NCBI GenBank assembly: GCA_030386875.1
Contig: CM059558.1
Coordinates: forward strand, 11,169,501 to 11,233,500
Origin: Morinoia aosen
Lineage: Eukaryota > Arthropoda > Malacostraca > Amphipoda > Talitridae
Direction: 5' to 3'
DNA length: 64,000 nucleotides
Part shown: positions 9,148-20,232 of the stretch, in pieces
Layout of the letters: each line of letters begins with the position of its first letter
How positions within the stretch are numbered: position 1 is the stretch's first letter
Translations under genes and position numbers: made by a program
Notes under the pieces: model-generated
The model's database searches: none
The model's input: the letters and a program-made list of their open reading frames with translations, nothing else
Told to the model about the DNA's origin: nothing

Positions 9148-12100
9148 TGAAATAACCAAGTGTGACTCTACGTCAGTAGCTCCCTGTGAACCCGAGGAGA
9201 ATTCTGGTGCTGAAGATTCCCTCGTTAAAAATGTCGAGAGAATTGATGTGTTAAACATGTCTGAAGATTCCCTCGTTAAAAATGTTGAGATAATCGATCC
9301 ATTAATTAAGTGTCAAAATAGATATGAATCGCTGGGAGAGGTGGATTTAAGCGATTTAAAAGATTTAAATGCTCATGGCACTGAATGTGATATCCATGTG
9401 ACGGCGAACGTTTGTAAATACGAAGAAGATGAAGAAGTTGAAGTTACAGGACAAAATGAATTATTTGTAATACGAAAAAGTCATAAGCCCATGATTGTGC
9501 TTAGAAAAGATGCAGACCTGTGGAATGCATTGATTGATTCAGGATCAGAGAAATGTCTAATCAGCTACCACAGAATTAGTGAGATAAGTAATGACGTGAA
9601 GCCAAGTTCTCTGACTATAAAAGGCGTTAACGCTAAGAGTAATGTTGAAGGCGAGGTGGAGCTTGTCCTAAAGTTAAAAAACGGTGTAAGTTTAAAGACA
9701 AATGCTTTAATAATTAAAGATGGTATTTACAATTATGACGTCATTATTGGACGTGATTTATTAGACAAGAACGCCGTTGTAGACTTAAAACAAAGATGTT
9801 TAATTATCAAAGACGAGAAAATTCCCTTTGCAGAGGTGAAACGACGAAAAAAGAGAAAGACAGAGTGTCTTGAGTATTTAATCGAGAATACTGAGTGTCT
9901 CATGGCGGACACGATTACGTCCAGAGCTAAGAAAAAAGTCCTAAATAAGCTGAGAGAGAAGAGAGAAATTCTCAGGACGTGTAATGCTGCGAGAGTAGGT
10001 GAGGAAGTAAAAAGGGATGGTAAGAGAGAAAATCAGCCTGTTCGAGGCGTAGTTGCAGTTACCAGTTCCCACACAGGGCCAAGGCCGTTAAGAGTTCATA
10101 CTCAAAGAGTGGAGATTGCTCCCAATGTAATTTTGAAACATGTTGGACATGTTGGAAAGTGTAAAAATGGAGAATACATAATGAAGAAAGAAACTTTAAA
10201 AGAAGGCATTTGTGTCGCAGAAGCAATTGTGAGAGTTAATAATAGGAGAAAGATTCCGTTGTTGTTAATTAATAGCTCCGACAGAGCGATTGTTTTACCA
10301 GAGAATGCAATTATAAGTACTTTAGAAAAAGTGGAGAAGGATCACGTTGAATCCGAAGTTTACTTGTCAGATGTACAAGGAGAATTAAAAGGAGGATTGA
10401 GTACCTTTGTGCAGGCAGCTAGTGTTGTCCAGGACAGTCATTTAGATGTCGAGAAGAAAGACACTAATAGTGAATCTGTCGGGATCACAGGAGTTGTCGA
10501 CAAAGGGTACATTTCTGATTCCAAAGAAATAGCCCGTGGTCGGTGGAAATTAAATATTGATGATATCAAGTGTAACGATGACGGAATGAAGCCTGAATTG
10601 CTGAGTTTGTTGAATGAATTCAGAGACGTTATTACTATAGACAATGAATCGATCTCCGCTGCTGCGATTATACCATACAAAATACGTTTGAAACCTAACG
10701 TGGATGTCGTAAATGTCCCTCCCTATCGTATTGCCCACCGTTACATGGAAGACTTGAAAGTCGTTAACGAAAAAATGTTAGACGACGGAATTATTAGACC
10801 ATCGATTTCAGCTTATAATTCACCGATAATTGTAGCTCATAAGAAAGATGGAACCATACGTCCGGTAGTTGACTTTCGCAAAGTAAATGAGGTAATTTAT
10901 GAAGAATCATTCCCTCTACCGCGAATGGATGAGATACTCTATAGTCTAAATGGTCAAAAATACTTCTCGAAATTAGATCTTAGGTCGGGATATCATAATA
11001 TTACACTGACCGATGAGAGTAAGGAAATAACAGCATTTACCGTTGGTAGCAGAAAATACGAGTTCAATCGCTTACCTTTTGGTTTAAAACCCTCACCTGC
11101 ATATTTCCAGTCAGTAATGACGCAAACGCTATCTCCTGTTCTAGGAAAACTATCTTTCGTCTTTATGGACGACGTACTCATTTTTTCAAAGGAAAAATAT
11201 CAGCATCTTGCCGATATAAAAGTTGTACTTGAACTATTAAGAAACGCTAGATTGTCAATAAAGACGGAAAAGTGCGAATTTTTCAGTGATGAGATTGAAT
11301 ATCTCGGACATTCCATTAGCGGAATGGGAACCAGAAGCATCGGTACTGACAAAGTGAAGAATTTAGAAATTCCTAAGAATGTGAAACAGTTACAGTCATT
11401 TCTAGGACTAGTAAAGTTCTTTCGTAGGTACATAAAAAATTTTGCGAGTATCGCAAGCCCGCTCTATAATCTTCTGAAGAAAAATGTTGAATTTAATTGG
11501 TCTAGAGATTGTCAAAACGCTTTTGAAAAATTAAAGGATGAACTGTGTGAAAATACAATCTTGAGTCACCCAAACTTTGATCAAAATTTTCATCTGTTTT
11601 GTGATGCATCAAACGTCGGCATAGGAGCTGTTTTACTCCAGTCATCTACTGATAAAGTTCGAAACATGAGACCTGTCGCATTTTTTTCTAAAACGTTGAA
11701 TTCCACCCAACGACGATACTCAACAACAAAAAAGGAAATGTTTGCTATAGTTGAAGCGTTGAAGTACTTTAAATATCTTGTTTTAGGATATGATCTGGTC
11801 GTTTACACCGATCATAAGCCTTTGGTTCCTTTATTTTCAAAGAAATTGCCTGAAGACAACACGCTCGCTAGATGGAGTATTTATGTGCAAGCTTTTGATG
11901 CCAAATTAAAGTATTTTTCTGGGAAAGCGAATAGTGCCGCCGATGCATTAAGTAGATTAAATCATGACAAAAATCCTTTAACAGAAAGAGAACTATTAGA
12001 GTGTTCTGAATTAACCCCGGATGTAGAGACTTTTCCCGTTGTAACCAGGCTGCAAGCCGCTGCTGCGGGTAACAAATGTAACAAGCCGGTGACTGAGGGA

Positions 12101-13779
12101 GAGTTCGAGGAGACAATGCCAGGAAGTAAGGATGGAAGAAACAACAACAGTACTGCTGAGCAGCAGACAGCCCCCAGACGTGAACCCAGTGACCATAATA
12201 GCAGACAGAAAACGTGCTTATGCAGACTGGATAACGTTAACAAGACTACAGACCATTCAAGTATTAACGACAACTGGTCGTTAGACGAATTTAAACGTGA
12301 ACAAGATAGTGATCCTTTTTGTTCTGAAATAAAGGATGCCCTAGAGAACGCAACAAAAGTTACTAATACTGACATGAATGAATTTCTGATTATGAATGAC
12401 ATTTTGTATAAAAGACGAAGAATTGACAACAGACCCAGCACCATTCTGACTATTGTGGTGCCATATACTCTGCTACACAGGACAATTTTATGTATTCATA
12501 ATTTGTCCCACACAGATTTGAATCATACCTTGTTTAAGTTTAAATTAAAATATTTTCATCCGTACGAACGGACAATTACACGCAAAATTGTTGAATCTTG
12601 TGACATCTGTAAGATTCTAAAATCACGAATATCGACGCCGATTAAAATTCTAAATGCTCCAATTGGAACACGATGCTTTCAAGCGGTCAGCATAGACTTC
12701 TACGGTCCATCAACAATGACAGACAATGGGAACAAATTTATTCTTGTCATAATCGACTTGTTCTCGCGTTTTGTTAAATTATATTCGACTAGTGACCGAC
12801 GTACAGAGACTGTTAGATTGTCTATGGAATTTTTGCTGTTTGTTCGGTACCCCGGACGTATTGTTGTCCGACAATGCTTTAGATTTCAAATCATCTAATG
12901 TGAGAAATTTCACAAAAGGACTTTCTATCTTAAAAAGGGAAGTTCTGGCTTATTCCCCTTTTTCTAATGGTATTGTTGAGCGATGTAATGGAAAAATTCG
13001 ACACCTGCTCAAGTCATATCTAAATTTTCTTACTCATAATGAGTGGGATAGATTATTGGATATTGTGGAGAACTCGATTAACAATAGCTTTAATGAAACA
13101 TTAGGCGATACCCCCGCATACATGGTTTTCGGTAGAGATACGTGTGTGTATATTAGTTCTACTAATTTAGAAGACTTCAATGTTGCGACTACATATGAAG
13201 ATGTTCAAAAACAAAAATTTAAAGAGTCATCTATTGTAGTGAATAATATTAGAAATGCAATCATTAACGCTACAATCGAAAGAACTAACTATAGAAACGT
13301 GAAACTACACTACAGATTATTGGGATAGATTATTGGATATTGTGGAGAACTCGATTAACAATAGCTTTAATGAAACATTAGGCGATACCCCCGCATACAT
13401 GGTTTTCGGTAGAGATACGTGTGTGTATATTAGTTCTACTAATTTAGAAGACTTCAATGTTGCGACTACATATGAAGATGTTCAAAAACAAAAATTTAAA
13501 GAGTCATCTATTGTAGTGAATAATATTAGAAATGCAATCATTAACGCTACAATCGAAAGAACTACCTATAGAAACGTGAAACGTCGCGATAAAAATTTAA
13601 AGGTGACGGACCGTGTACTAGTGAAAAACCATGCCAAAAAACACAAGCTACAGCTAAATTTCTTAGGTCCCGGTATCATTGAAAGGCTAGGTAAAAATTA
13701 TGCAGATATTAAGATCGGTAACAAGATTATCCGATCGAACTTAAACCATGTACTGCCTTTAGATAAGTTAAAAGGGTAA
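9086..13779 (+). pseudogene. pol: Gypsy Pol polyprotein, broken in integrase
   Basis: The frame is open from the frameshift site; the first ATG is at 9248. It shows an aspartic protease (ALIDSGSEKCLIS, about residue 92 from that ATG), RT (YFSKLDLRSGYHNI, FMDD at 639-642), RNase H (FCDASNVGIGAVL, Asp near 786; TDHKPL), an HHCC finger, and integrase core Asp near 1150 (SIDFYGP). Near 12830-12845 the coding signal moves to another frame, and the first frame stops at 12898. The new frame (from 12771) runs to 13328, through a duplicated segment, and the remaining integrase C-terminus reads in a third frame to 13779. Two separate lesions therefore disrupt integrase while protease, RT and RNase H remain open. 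A short N-terminal tandem repeat (GAAGATTCCCTCGTTAAAAA at about 9211 and 9261) precedes the protease. Confidence 0.92.
13044..13582 (+). repeat. 262-bp tandem duplication inside integrase
   Basis: 13044-13305 is repeated at 13321-13582 with a period of 277 and one visible mismatch (AACTAAC versus AACTACC). Fifteen extra bases (13306-13320, TACACTACAGATTAT) lie between the copies. Part of them (GATTAT) copies the sequence just inside the repeat start. The duplication shifts the reading frame by one. Confidence 0.95.
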
Positions 13780-14495
13780 AATTGTCAACCTAGTTTGGAA
13801 CTGTTCATTTTCATATATTCCGAAATTGCCATTCCATATATGTTTTCAAATGGAATTTAGCTTGTAAGTGTGTTCTATGGGTTTTTAGCTTGTAAGTGCG
13901 TTATATGAGTTTTTTTCTTAGGACCTTATGTATGTCTTGCTTTAGGAAATATTTTTGTTGCGCAAACACCTTGTGACGAGATGTTGAACTTAGGATGTTG
14001 TCATACTGTTATTGCGACATCAAAGCTGTGTTAATCAAGTCGTAAGCTAGAGTTGATAAACTTAGGTGCAATCGTGGAAATGTCGACACGAGAGTGCGAG
14101 TGCGAAACCCGCGAGAACTGCATCGCATCTGCCGCAACTTGTTTGAAAACAATGTCAGGCATTGTAGTTGGAATGAATGTGTCTTAATGAGAAGGAAGCG
14201 TTGCCTTAGTATGAGACGACAATTGTTTACTTTAAACTTGTGGCCATGCTAATCTGCTGTGTCGTTTCCTTTCAGATTCCTTGGGCGACTCCTGAACAAC
14301 TCCAGAACATTGCACATTCCGAATTACAATATACACATACACTTTACACCTTCACTTACTACTTGGTTTGCGCACTTATCTAATTTCAATAATAATTAAT
14401 AATCAATAATAACTACTTACTTAATTTCAATAAGCACCTCAAAGACTTAAATCATTTTACTTCCTGCTCTGTTAGTCGCTTTGTAGCCCGCTAAC
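13780..14495 (+). other. Gypsy post-pol region with splice acceptor
   Basis: Non-coding between pol and the third ORF. A duplicated phrase (TTAGCTTGTAAGTG at about 13857 and 13887) occurs near its start. A pyrimidine tract plus CAG (CGTTTCCTTTCAG) ends at 14275, and no ATG occurs between it and the ORF start at 14496. Confidence 0.6.
14263..14275 (+). promoter_or_regulatory. Candidate splice acceptor for subgenomic mRNA
   Basis: CGTTTCCTTTCAG is a strong acceptor match. The next ATG in any frame is the start of the third ORF 221 bases later. Errantivirus-like Gypsy elements express their third ORF from a spliced RNA in just this layout. Confidence 0.5.
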
Positions 14496-14822
14496 ATGGG
14501 TAACAAAGTATCCAATTATAACGTAGACGCCATTTTAACTGCAATTAAAGCCAATAATGGTCAGATATCGGATGAACTCATCCGCCATACAGAGGAAACG
14601 AGAGTCGACCTCATTCCTGATCAATTGAGCGACATACTGTTGCTCCTTTACACGTTAATCACGATTATAACTACTGTAATGATTATTTATATTAAAAGAG
14701 ATCTCAACAAGGTTATTGGACGACTAAGTGGTGATGACGTAGCTTTGCGTCGAACCGCTTGGAAGGAAATCAGTAATAGTCCTAGGCAAATACTTGCACT
14801 TCCACCTCAAGTTAGCGCATAA
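14496..14822 (+). CDS. Gypsy third ORF, small membrane-anchored protein
   Basis: A 108-codon frame starts MGNKVSNYN, a Gly-2 context compatible with N-myristoylation. About 45 polar residues precede a strongly hydrophobic segment (ILLLLYTLITIITTVMIIYI, about residues 47-66). A basic stretch (IKRDLNKVIGR) and a C-terminal tail follow. The ORF sits after pol and before the 3' LTR, where env lies in errantiviruses, but it is far too short for an envelope glycoprotein and has no signal peptide or Cys pairs. It is intact despite the damage in pol. I do not recognise the family. A membrane-targeting accessory role is inference. Confidence 0.65.
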   Translation: MGNKVSNYNVDAILTAIKANNGQISDELIRHTEETRVDLIPDQLSDILLLLYTLITIITTVMIIYIKRDLNKVIGRLSGDDVALRRTAWKEISNSPRQILALPPQVSA

Positions 14823-15930
14823 CATTACAACGCTAGACTTCTACATTCACATTAACATGACAAAACACACGTGCCTCATGCACAGAGTCCACGTGCACGT
14901 CCCTACAAGATGGATCCTTACACATACAAGATGGAGACGACTGAATATCATATTACGAGTGATATACGTTTTCAAATCTCCCGAGGAGTAGACACCTTCC
15001 ATGTCTTAGAATATTTCTATTTTATACGGATTATTACTTGTTCTTGGTGTCGTTAATTATAACCCTTGATGTCGTTTTACTCGCCCTATGGAAATGTTTG
15101 TTCATGTTTCACGCGAGATAAGGAGACGAATTATTGCGAATAAAAACCAAATTGCACGCTTGTAGATTGGTTGAATTGAATTAGTTCATTTATTGATTAT
15201 TCTATTTAATTTACTCTCAATATTTAATTTAGTTGAATTGAAATAAGTTAATTTGAATCGTAGGACGATTTGAATCGTACGGAAAAGCAAATCAACTTTT
15301 ACCTTGCCATTTGTAGTAATGTAATGTATTGTTTTGCGTATATAAACTTATATTCTATATCTTTAGATAATATAGATTTATGATGGATTTTCCTTCTAAA
15401 TTTTTCATTTTCATTAAAATTTTTGTTTCTCGATTTGACGGTATGTGTCCAGTTTGTTCAAAAGAGTGTACCCTATGGAGATGATTTATTACGTACGTGA
15501 TTTGATTTTTGATTTCGATAAGTTAATAAAATTGTGTGGTGTATCCAATATTGAATTGAATTTGAATTGAATTAATAAGAATAAATTGATGAATAAATTG
15601 TTTGAAGCTAAGTGGGAAGAGTGATTAATTAGTTGATTTTGGATAATAAATCAAGTATTGAATTGAAACTAAAATTAATAATGTTTAACGAGATGTAGGA
15701 TTACCGTTGAATTTTGTTGAATTTATGCTTTGCTAAAGATAGCAAAAGCCATACCTGCCTACCTCCGTTCATAATTCGGAAGCATTTTGTGTCATACGTT
15801 CTGATCTGTTCGAATTAAATTGACGGATTGTAAGAGTAATTGATAGTCAAAGGAAAATCAAAGTTAATTGAATAACGTTTTAAAAAATTTTTTATTGTAA
15901 TAAAGAATTTTTACGTGGGGGGAACAATTA
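14823..15930 (+). other. Gypsy 3' untranslated region with polypurine tract
   Basis: AT-rich, repetitive in GAATTGAAT-like words, with no supported gene. It ends with a purine run (GGGGGGAA at 15917-15924) just before the 3' LTR, a candidate plus-strand primer. Confidence 0.7.
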
Positions 15931-16261
15931 TGTGCGCCCGCCGAGTATATAAATAGAACCGGCAAGAGACATCGCCGTTCATTAGCGGTGGCCTGACGTA
16001 GAGGTAGCATTAAAAGAGTCGTCGCTCTTCAGTAGTGGAAGCGTGACTGTCGAGGAAGCACCTGTACAGATCACAGATGCGTTATAGAAGTAACATCACT
16101 TCGTATTAGCCCCTACCGTCCGATCTAACAGACTCTTTGCCACTACCGAAGCCTGTGCCAATTCCTGAGTACCAATAAAGGATAACCACGTTACTGCATT
16201 TGAGTCACTCCCAAACCTCATTCGCGTTAGTTTCGACCCGTACATGGAAAGGGACGGAACA
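15931..16261 (+). repeat. 3' LTR of the Gypsy element
   Basis: Matches the 5' LTR over 331 bp apart from C for A in GAGT(A/C)ACTCCC, A for G seven bases later, and the terminal base. It ends ...GGAACA, giving the expected TG...CA boundaries. Confidence 0.95.
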
Positions 16262-16265
16262 ATGG
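16262..16265. repeat. Target-site duplication ATGG, right copy
   Basis: Matches ATGG at 6345-6348. Confidence 0.9.
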
Positions 16266-17574
16266 TACAAAAGCACCATCATTGGCTTTTAAAATATCTC
16301 AAAGTTACTACACTTAGATGATACACTCACACGAGTATTGTAATACCCATGTCACTAGTCGAAAAGAAATGATTGAGGGCAATGTACTCCTTATCTTGCT
16401 TAATCTACATTTGATGAGACATGTGATGATAATCATAAGAGGAAACACAATTTCATGGACGACGCATTTTCATTGTGGGGTGAAAACACTTTTGACAGTT
16501 TACATGTACATGACATAAAACTTCGCAATTCTTGATGCCAGGAAATAATATTAGAATTGCTTGTTTCGTCTGATGTTCAAAAATTTCATTTCAAGGAAGC
16601 ATGAAAGAATATAAATATTCATATATATAAGCATTAGGACCACTAAAATTACAAGTTTTGTATTTCTAATTAAACAATTTTAACATAACGATCATTAGTT
16701 GATGAGCATTTTATTAAAATATAAATCAGTGATCACACAACAAATGTTTGTTTTTTACGTGAATGCTTTACAATAATAAAGAGATGACGAGTTAGGTAAT
16801 GTTACAAGTTGAGAGTGAACAGAAAAAAGACCATTATCTCTAGTTAAAATACTAGTTGTCAGTTTAGTACACGCATATGAGCATACATACATGTAAATAT
16901 ATACACAAATACATGCACATACATACATACCTACGCACATACATACACCTAACAAGTAAACATACACAAATACATTTCTATGCATCGAAGCAATCACAAT
17001 ACGAGTACATACGCGTCCTATAAAAATGCTGTGCGATGTTCTGTAATGTAGGATGAATAGCAAAAAAATTCGTGATAACTGTTTCAGTAAGTGTTGCTGC
17101 TCACAATTTCTAATGAAAATTGCAGCAATGTTTTATTATATATTGTATCGAAATGGTCATTGGTTGATAAGCATCTTATTTATCATATGTGGGGGATCGC
17201 GCAACAAATATGTATATAAGTATATTTTTTAAAAATGCTTTACAATAATCAAGTGAAATGAAGTATTACGTAGTGACACATTCACCTATCTACGAACGCA
17301 TTGCGTGCACACGTACACATATACGCAAGTAAGCATGTTCGCAAATATCAGCGTAAACTAATCAGTATAAACTAGCAATCCAATCGAGGGAATCGGAGAA
17401 AAAATGTTTTATTGTGGCATGAATTTTATAAAATTTCCGCACTAAAAATAGTGGCACAAAACAGTCTACCTGAGTCAGAAACATGAAAACGATTGTTCTA
17501 CGACGGTTCCCAAGAACAGAATATTTCCAGAAATACGTGAGGCTTAGGTGCGGTTGTTATAATATGCTCTAGAG
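16266..17574. repeat. Unassigned DNA with a diverged direct repeat
   Basis: No gene is supported. About 16690-16810 and 17155-17280 are diverged direct copies sharing TTGATGAGCAT/TTGATAAGCAT, CAACAAAT and ATGCTTTACAATAAT, roughly 463 bp apart. Between them is a CA/CATA-rich low-complexity tract (about 16880-16985) that generates a spurious minus-strand frame. Confidence 0.5.
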
Positions 17575-17702
17575 CAGTGATTCCCAAAGCGGGCGGAAAC
17601 GCCTCCTTGTGGGCGTTACCAAGGCACAGGGGGACGTTGAGTACCTCTGTCTCGTGAAGGGGGCGTTGAATGCACATAAAGGGGCGTTGATGCTCCACTG
17701 CG
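17575..17702. repeat. One terminus of a hAT-like DNA transposon
   Basis: CAGTGATTCCCAAAGCGGG matches the CAGTGxTTCCCAAA ends common among hAT elements. Four nearby GGGCGTT/GGACGTT words form a subterminal array. I do not find the matching opposite end, so this is a fragment. The following 17703-18172 holds nothing I can name. Confidence 0.5.
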
Positions 17703-18383
17703 TCGGTAGTTCAAATATCTTTGTCAATTATTCTACATTTTAAATTTAACTCATCGATGTAACGTCCATGCAGTTATACAACTTGTTGCGCATCATGCCT
17801 AATGGATGTGTTCCCGGGCGCTCTGTGATCGCTCGGTAAAATGATGCAGAATTACTGTTTCTCTGATCGGCGGTCAATCAGAAACTGTAAGTAGTTGAGT
17901 GCAGATATGTGCCTCCGTTCCACCGAGCGAGCCAATGATACATGCTTTGTGAATTGTATCTTACTAACCGTTTGATTCATATGCCATCATGATATTGTTG
18001 TTATAAATCAGATTGTGTTGCTGTAGGTGCATTTTGTTGACAAATAAGTAAACTTTGTTTTTTAAATCGTTTTTTCTTTAATTTGGTGTGAAGTTGTCAC
18101 CTAAATCTATTGAAAAACTCCCAAACGCAAGGCTCTGACGCTTGAACTGAAACAAAAAATCGCAGCGTCTTAAGGCCCTTTTACACTGACGGTGTCTTCG
18201 CGCTCCACACCGTCGCTCCATCCCGCCAGCCAAATAAGCTGCGCCCACAGCAGAGCAAAATGACCCTTATTGCAACGCTCACGGTAAGGAGCGGCAACAT
18301 TCAGCATGCTAAATATTGGCGGTGTGCACTGCCAGTCAACAACGTTCAGTTGCTCTTGAGACCATTTAAGAGCATGTGTAGTC

Positions 18384-19774
18384 ATGGCTTACATATTATG
18401 GAGCAAGGAAGAAATTAAAACTCCAATCGTAAAATGTAAAGAATTTCCGTGTTTATGGAAAGTTAAGTTCGCAGAGTATATAAACAGATTGTCTAGAGAG
18501 ATTGCTTTTAAAAGTATAGCATCTCACTTCCCAAATTATAATATTGCCAGTGTTGGGCACGCAACTTTTTAATGTTGCGGCGCAACTGCAACCGCAACAA
18601 CACGAAAGAAGGTGGAACGCAACCGCAACAGAAACTTGAAAAAAAATTGCGATCGCAACCGCAACATTTTATTGATTAAATATAATTTTAATATAGTACT
18701 GTTCAATTTATTTTACGTATATATTGCTATGCATAAAATAATATTAAGATATTCAAAATAGTGCACTGTTTTGCTAAGAAAATTAATAGATACAGTAAAT
18801 GTGTGGACTAGAATTAAATGAAATGTCAAGATACAGGAAGAAACGTTTCATTTGTAAATATAGCATGAACAATGAAATGAATTTCATTTTCTAATAATAA
18901 TATTGAAGAGACACCTAGCTAGTAGCTATTTTTTCATAGGAGTGCCATATATATTGCAAAATAAAAAGAAAAAAGAAAAGCGCAGAACATTTGTACAGCC
19001 TAAATGACGCAAAAATAAAAAACCATGCATAAGCTCCGTTAATATATGAAATTCTACTGCTTTTGGTTGTTCCTCTGTTATAATTTAGTATTGGCTCATG
19101 ATCTCAATGTGTCAATGTTAATGCTCTGTAATGACGATCAACGTTGCTTTTAAAAAATGTTAACATTTCAAATGTTAGTCTGAAAGCCGAGCACATCGTG
19201 GTCACTAAATTTTTTACCTAGAGTCGTTCGACCGCGCAGCACTCGATGGTATGGGCGTGTTAAATTCGATGAACGAAACGACAAATTCACTTGAAGAAAA
19301 CATAGCTCTGAGAAAATCAGCTAGCTCTGTAGATTACTGGCTGTTTCAGCCAATCAACTCACATCATTCTTAATAACATATGTTATATAATGAGTTACAT
19401 TATATATACTAATATACTGTAAGCAAAGTGTATGTGTATCACTGTATCGCCTAATGCTAAGAATAAACATTTGCCCGATGGGTTGTACCCTATAAGGTTT
19501 AGTGTTAGGCGAGCATGAAACGCGTGTTAAATTCGATTGAAGGTTTTTAAAAAATTTAATTACCATCGTGATGTTGCGGTGGCGAGTTGCGGCCTGACAC
19601 GTCGAAAAGTGTTGCGATCGCAACAGATTCGCAACTTTCCAAAAATTGTTGCGGCGCAACTGCCCAACACTAAATATTGCAATGGTTAAGATGAAAATTC
19701 AGACGCTGAGAGGCCAAGATAGGAAACAGCTCCCACTATTCCAAAAATCAAAGAAATATACACTGCGTATGTAA
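18384..19774 (+). pseudogene. MADF-domain DNA-binding protein of the Harbinger element, split
   Basis: From ATG 18384 the frame reads a MADF-like start: LIK-type segment, CKEFPCLWKVKFAEYINR, then IASHFPNYNI up to the hAT insertion at 18548. After the insertion's duplicated target it resumes in the same frame at 19681 with MVKMKIQTLRGQDRKQL, which matches the second half of MADF (KIKNLR-like), and stops at 19772-19774. MADF/Myb-like proteins accompany the Harbinger transposase and bind its termini. The product is about 84 codons once the insertion is discounted, so it may also be truncated at the C-terminus. The break is purely the nested element. Confidence 0.72.
18548..19672. mobile_element. 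hAT MITE nested in the Harbinger element
   Basis: A 1125-bp element begins CAGTGTTGGGCA and ends with its complement TGCCCAACACTA. It is flanked by a perfect 8-bp duplication AATATTGC (18540-18547 and 19673-19680), the hAT target size. Subterminal GTTGCGGCGCAACTGC words recur in both orientations near each end. No transposase frame is present. It lies inside the MADF coding sequence. Confidence 0.92.
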
Positions 19775-20232
19775 ACGTAAAATTAATTACAGTGTAATTA
19801 AATTGCACAACGTACATGGTTCTCAAGAAAATTACTTCAAATACACGGAAAACATTCGGCAGGTGTCATTAGAAGACTATTCAAATTAGAGAAAAAATAC
19901 ACCTAGAAAATAACAATTGGTATTTATTTTTTCTTGCCATTTACAGTGTTTTTTGAAGGTGATTGGGCAGTTTTAAAGTTTTTAGAATATTAGCTTTTTA
20001 CTTCTGCAAATTATTCAGAAAATATTCTGCAAATTGTTCAGCCAAGTATTCTGTCAGTATTGCAAAATGAATACTGACGATTGCTGCCTCTGGGGAAGGA
20101 GCGTCGTGTTGAGCGGCAGTGTAAAAGCAGCCCGGCGTGCACTGACGCTCAATCCTCTGGTGGGAGGAGCTATAGCAAGGTTACCGCCGCTCCACACCGT
20201 CGCTCCACACCGCAGGTGTAAAATGAGCTTTA

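Larger units (their letters stand above)
6349..16261 (+). mobile_element. Ty3/Gypsy LTR retrotransposon with third ORF
   Basis: A 9.9-kb element is delimited by two 331-bp direct repeats (6349-6679 and 15931-16261), each beginning TG; the 3' copy ends CA. It is flanked by the 4-bp duplication ATGG (6345-6348 and 16262-16265), a typical size for Gypsy integrases. Between the LTRs are a 940-bp leader, gag, pol (protease, RT, RNase H, integrase) and a 108-codon third ORF. The LTRs differ at only about three positions, so insertion is young. Even so, pol carries a frameshift and a 277-bp-period tandem duplication within its integrase portion, so this copy should not encode a working integrase. 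Confidence 0.95.
18173..20229 (+). mobile_element. PIF/Harbinger-type DNA transposon
   Basis: Ends are imperfect inverted repeats: AGGCCCTTTTACACTGACGG at the left, and AGCTCATTTTACACCTGCGG when the right end is read inward. Subterminal GCTCCACACCGTCGCTCC words occur on both sides. The trinucleotide TTA flanks it (18170-18172 and 20230-20232), the canonical Harbinger target duplication. The internal MADF-type frame agrees with the superfamily. No DDE transposase is present, so it is non-autonomous or deleted, and it is interrupted by a hAT MITE. Confidence 0.78.

Noticed and set aside
14859-15056. Short frames after the Gypsy third ORF
   Set aside because: Two overlapping frames of about 60 codons with no motif; probably chance in the 3' region.
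16755-17063. 102-codon minus-strand frame rich in Val, Cys, Tyr
   Set aside because: It is the complement of a CA/CATA low-complexity tract and has no family motif.
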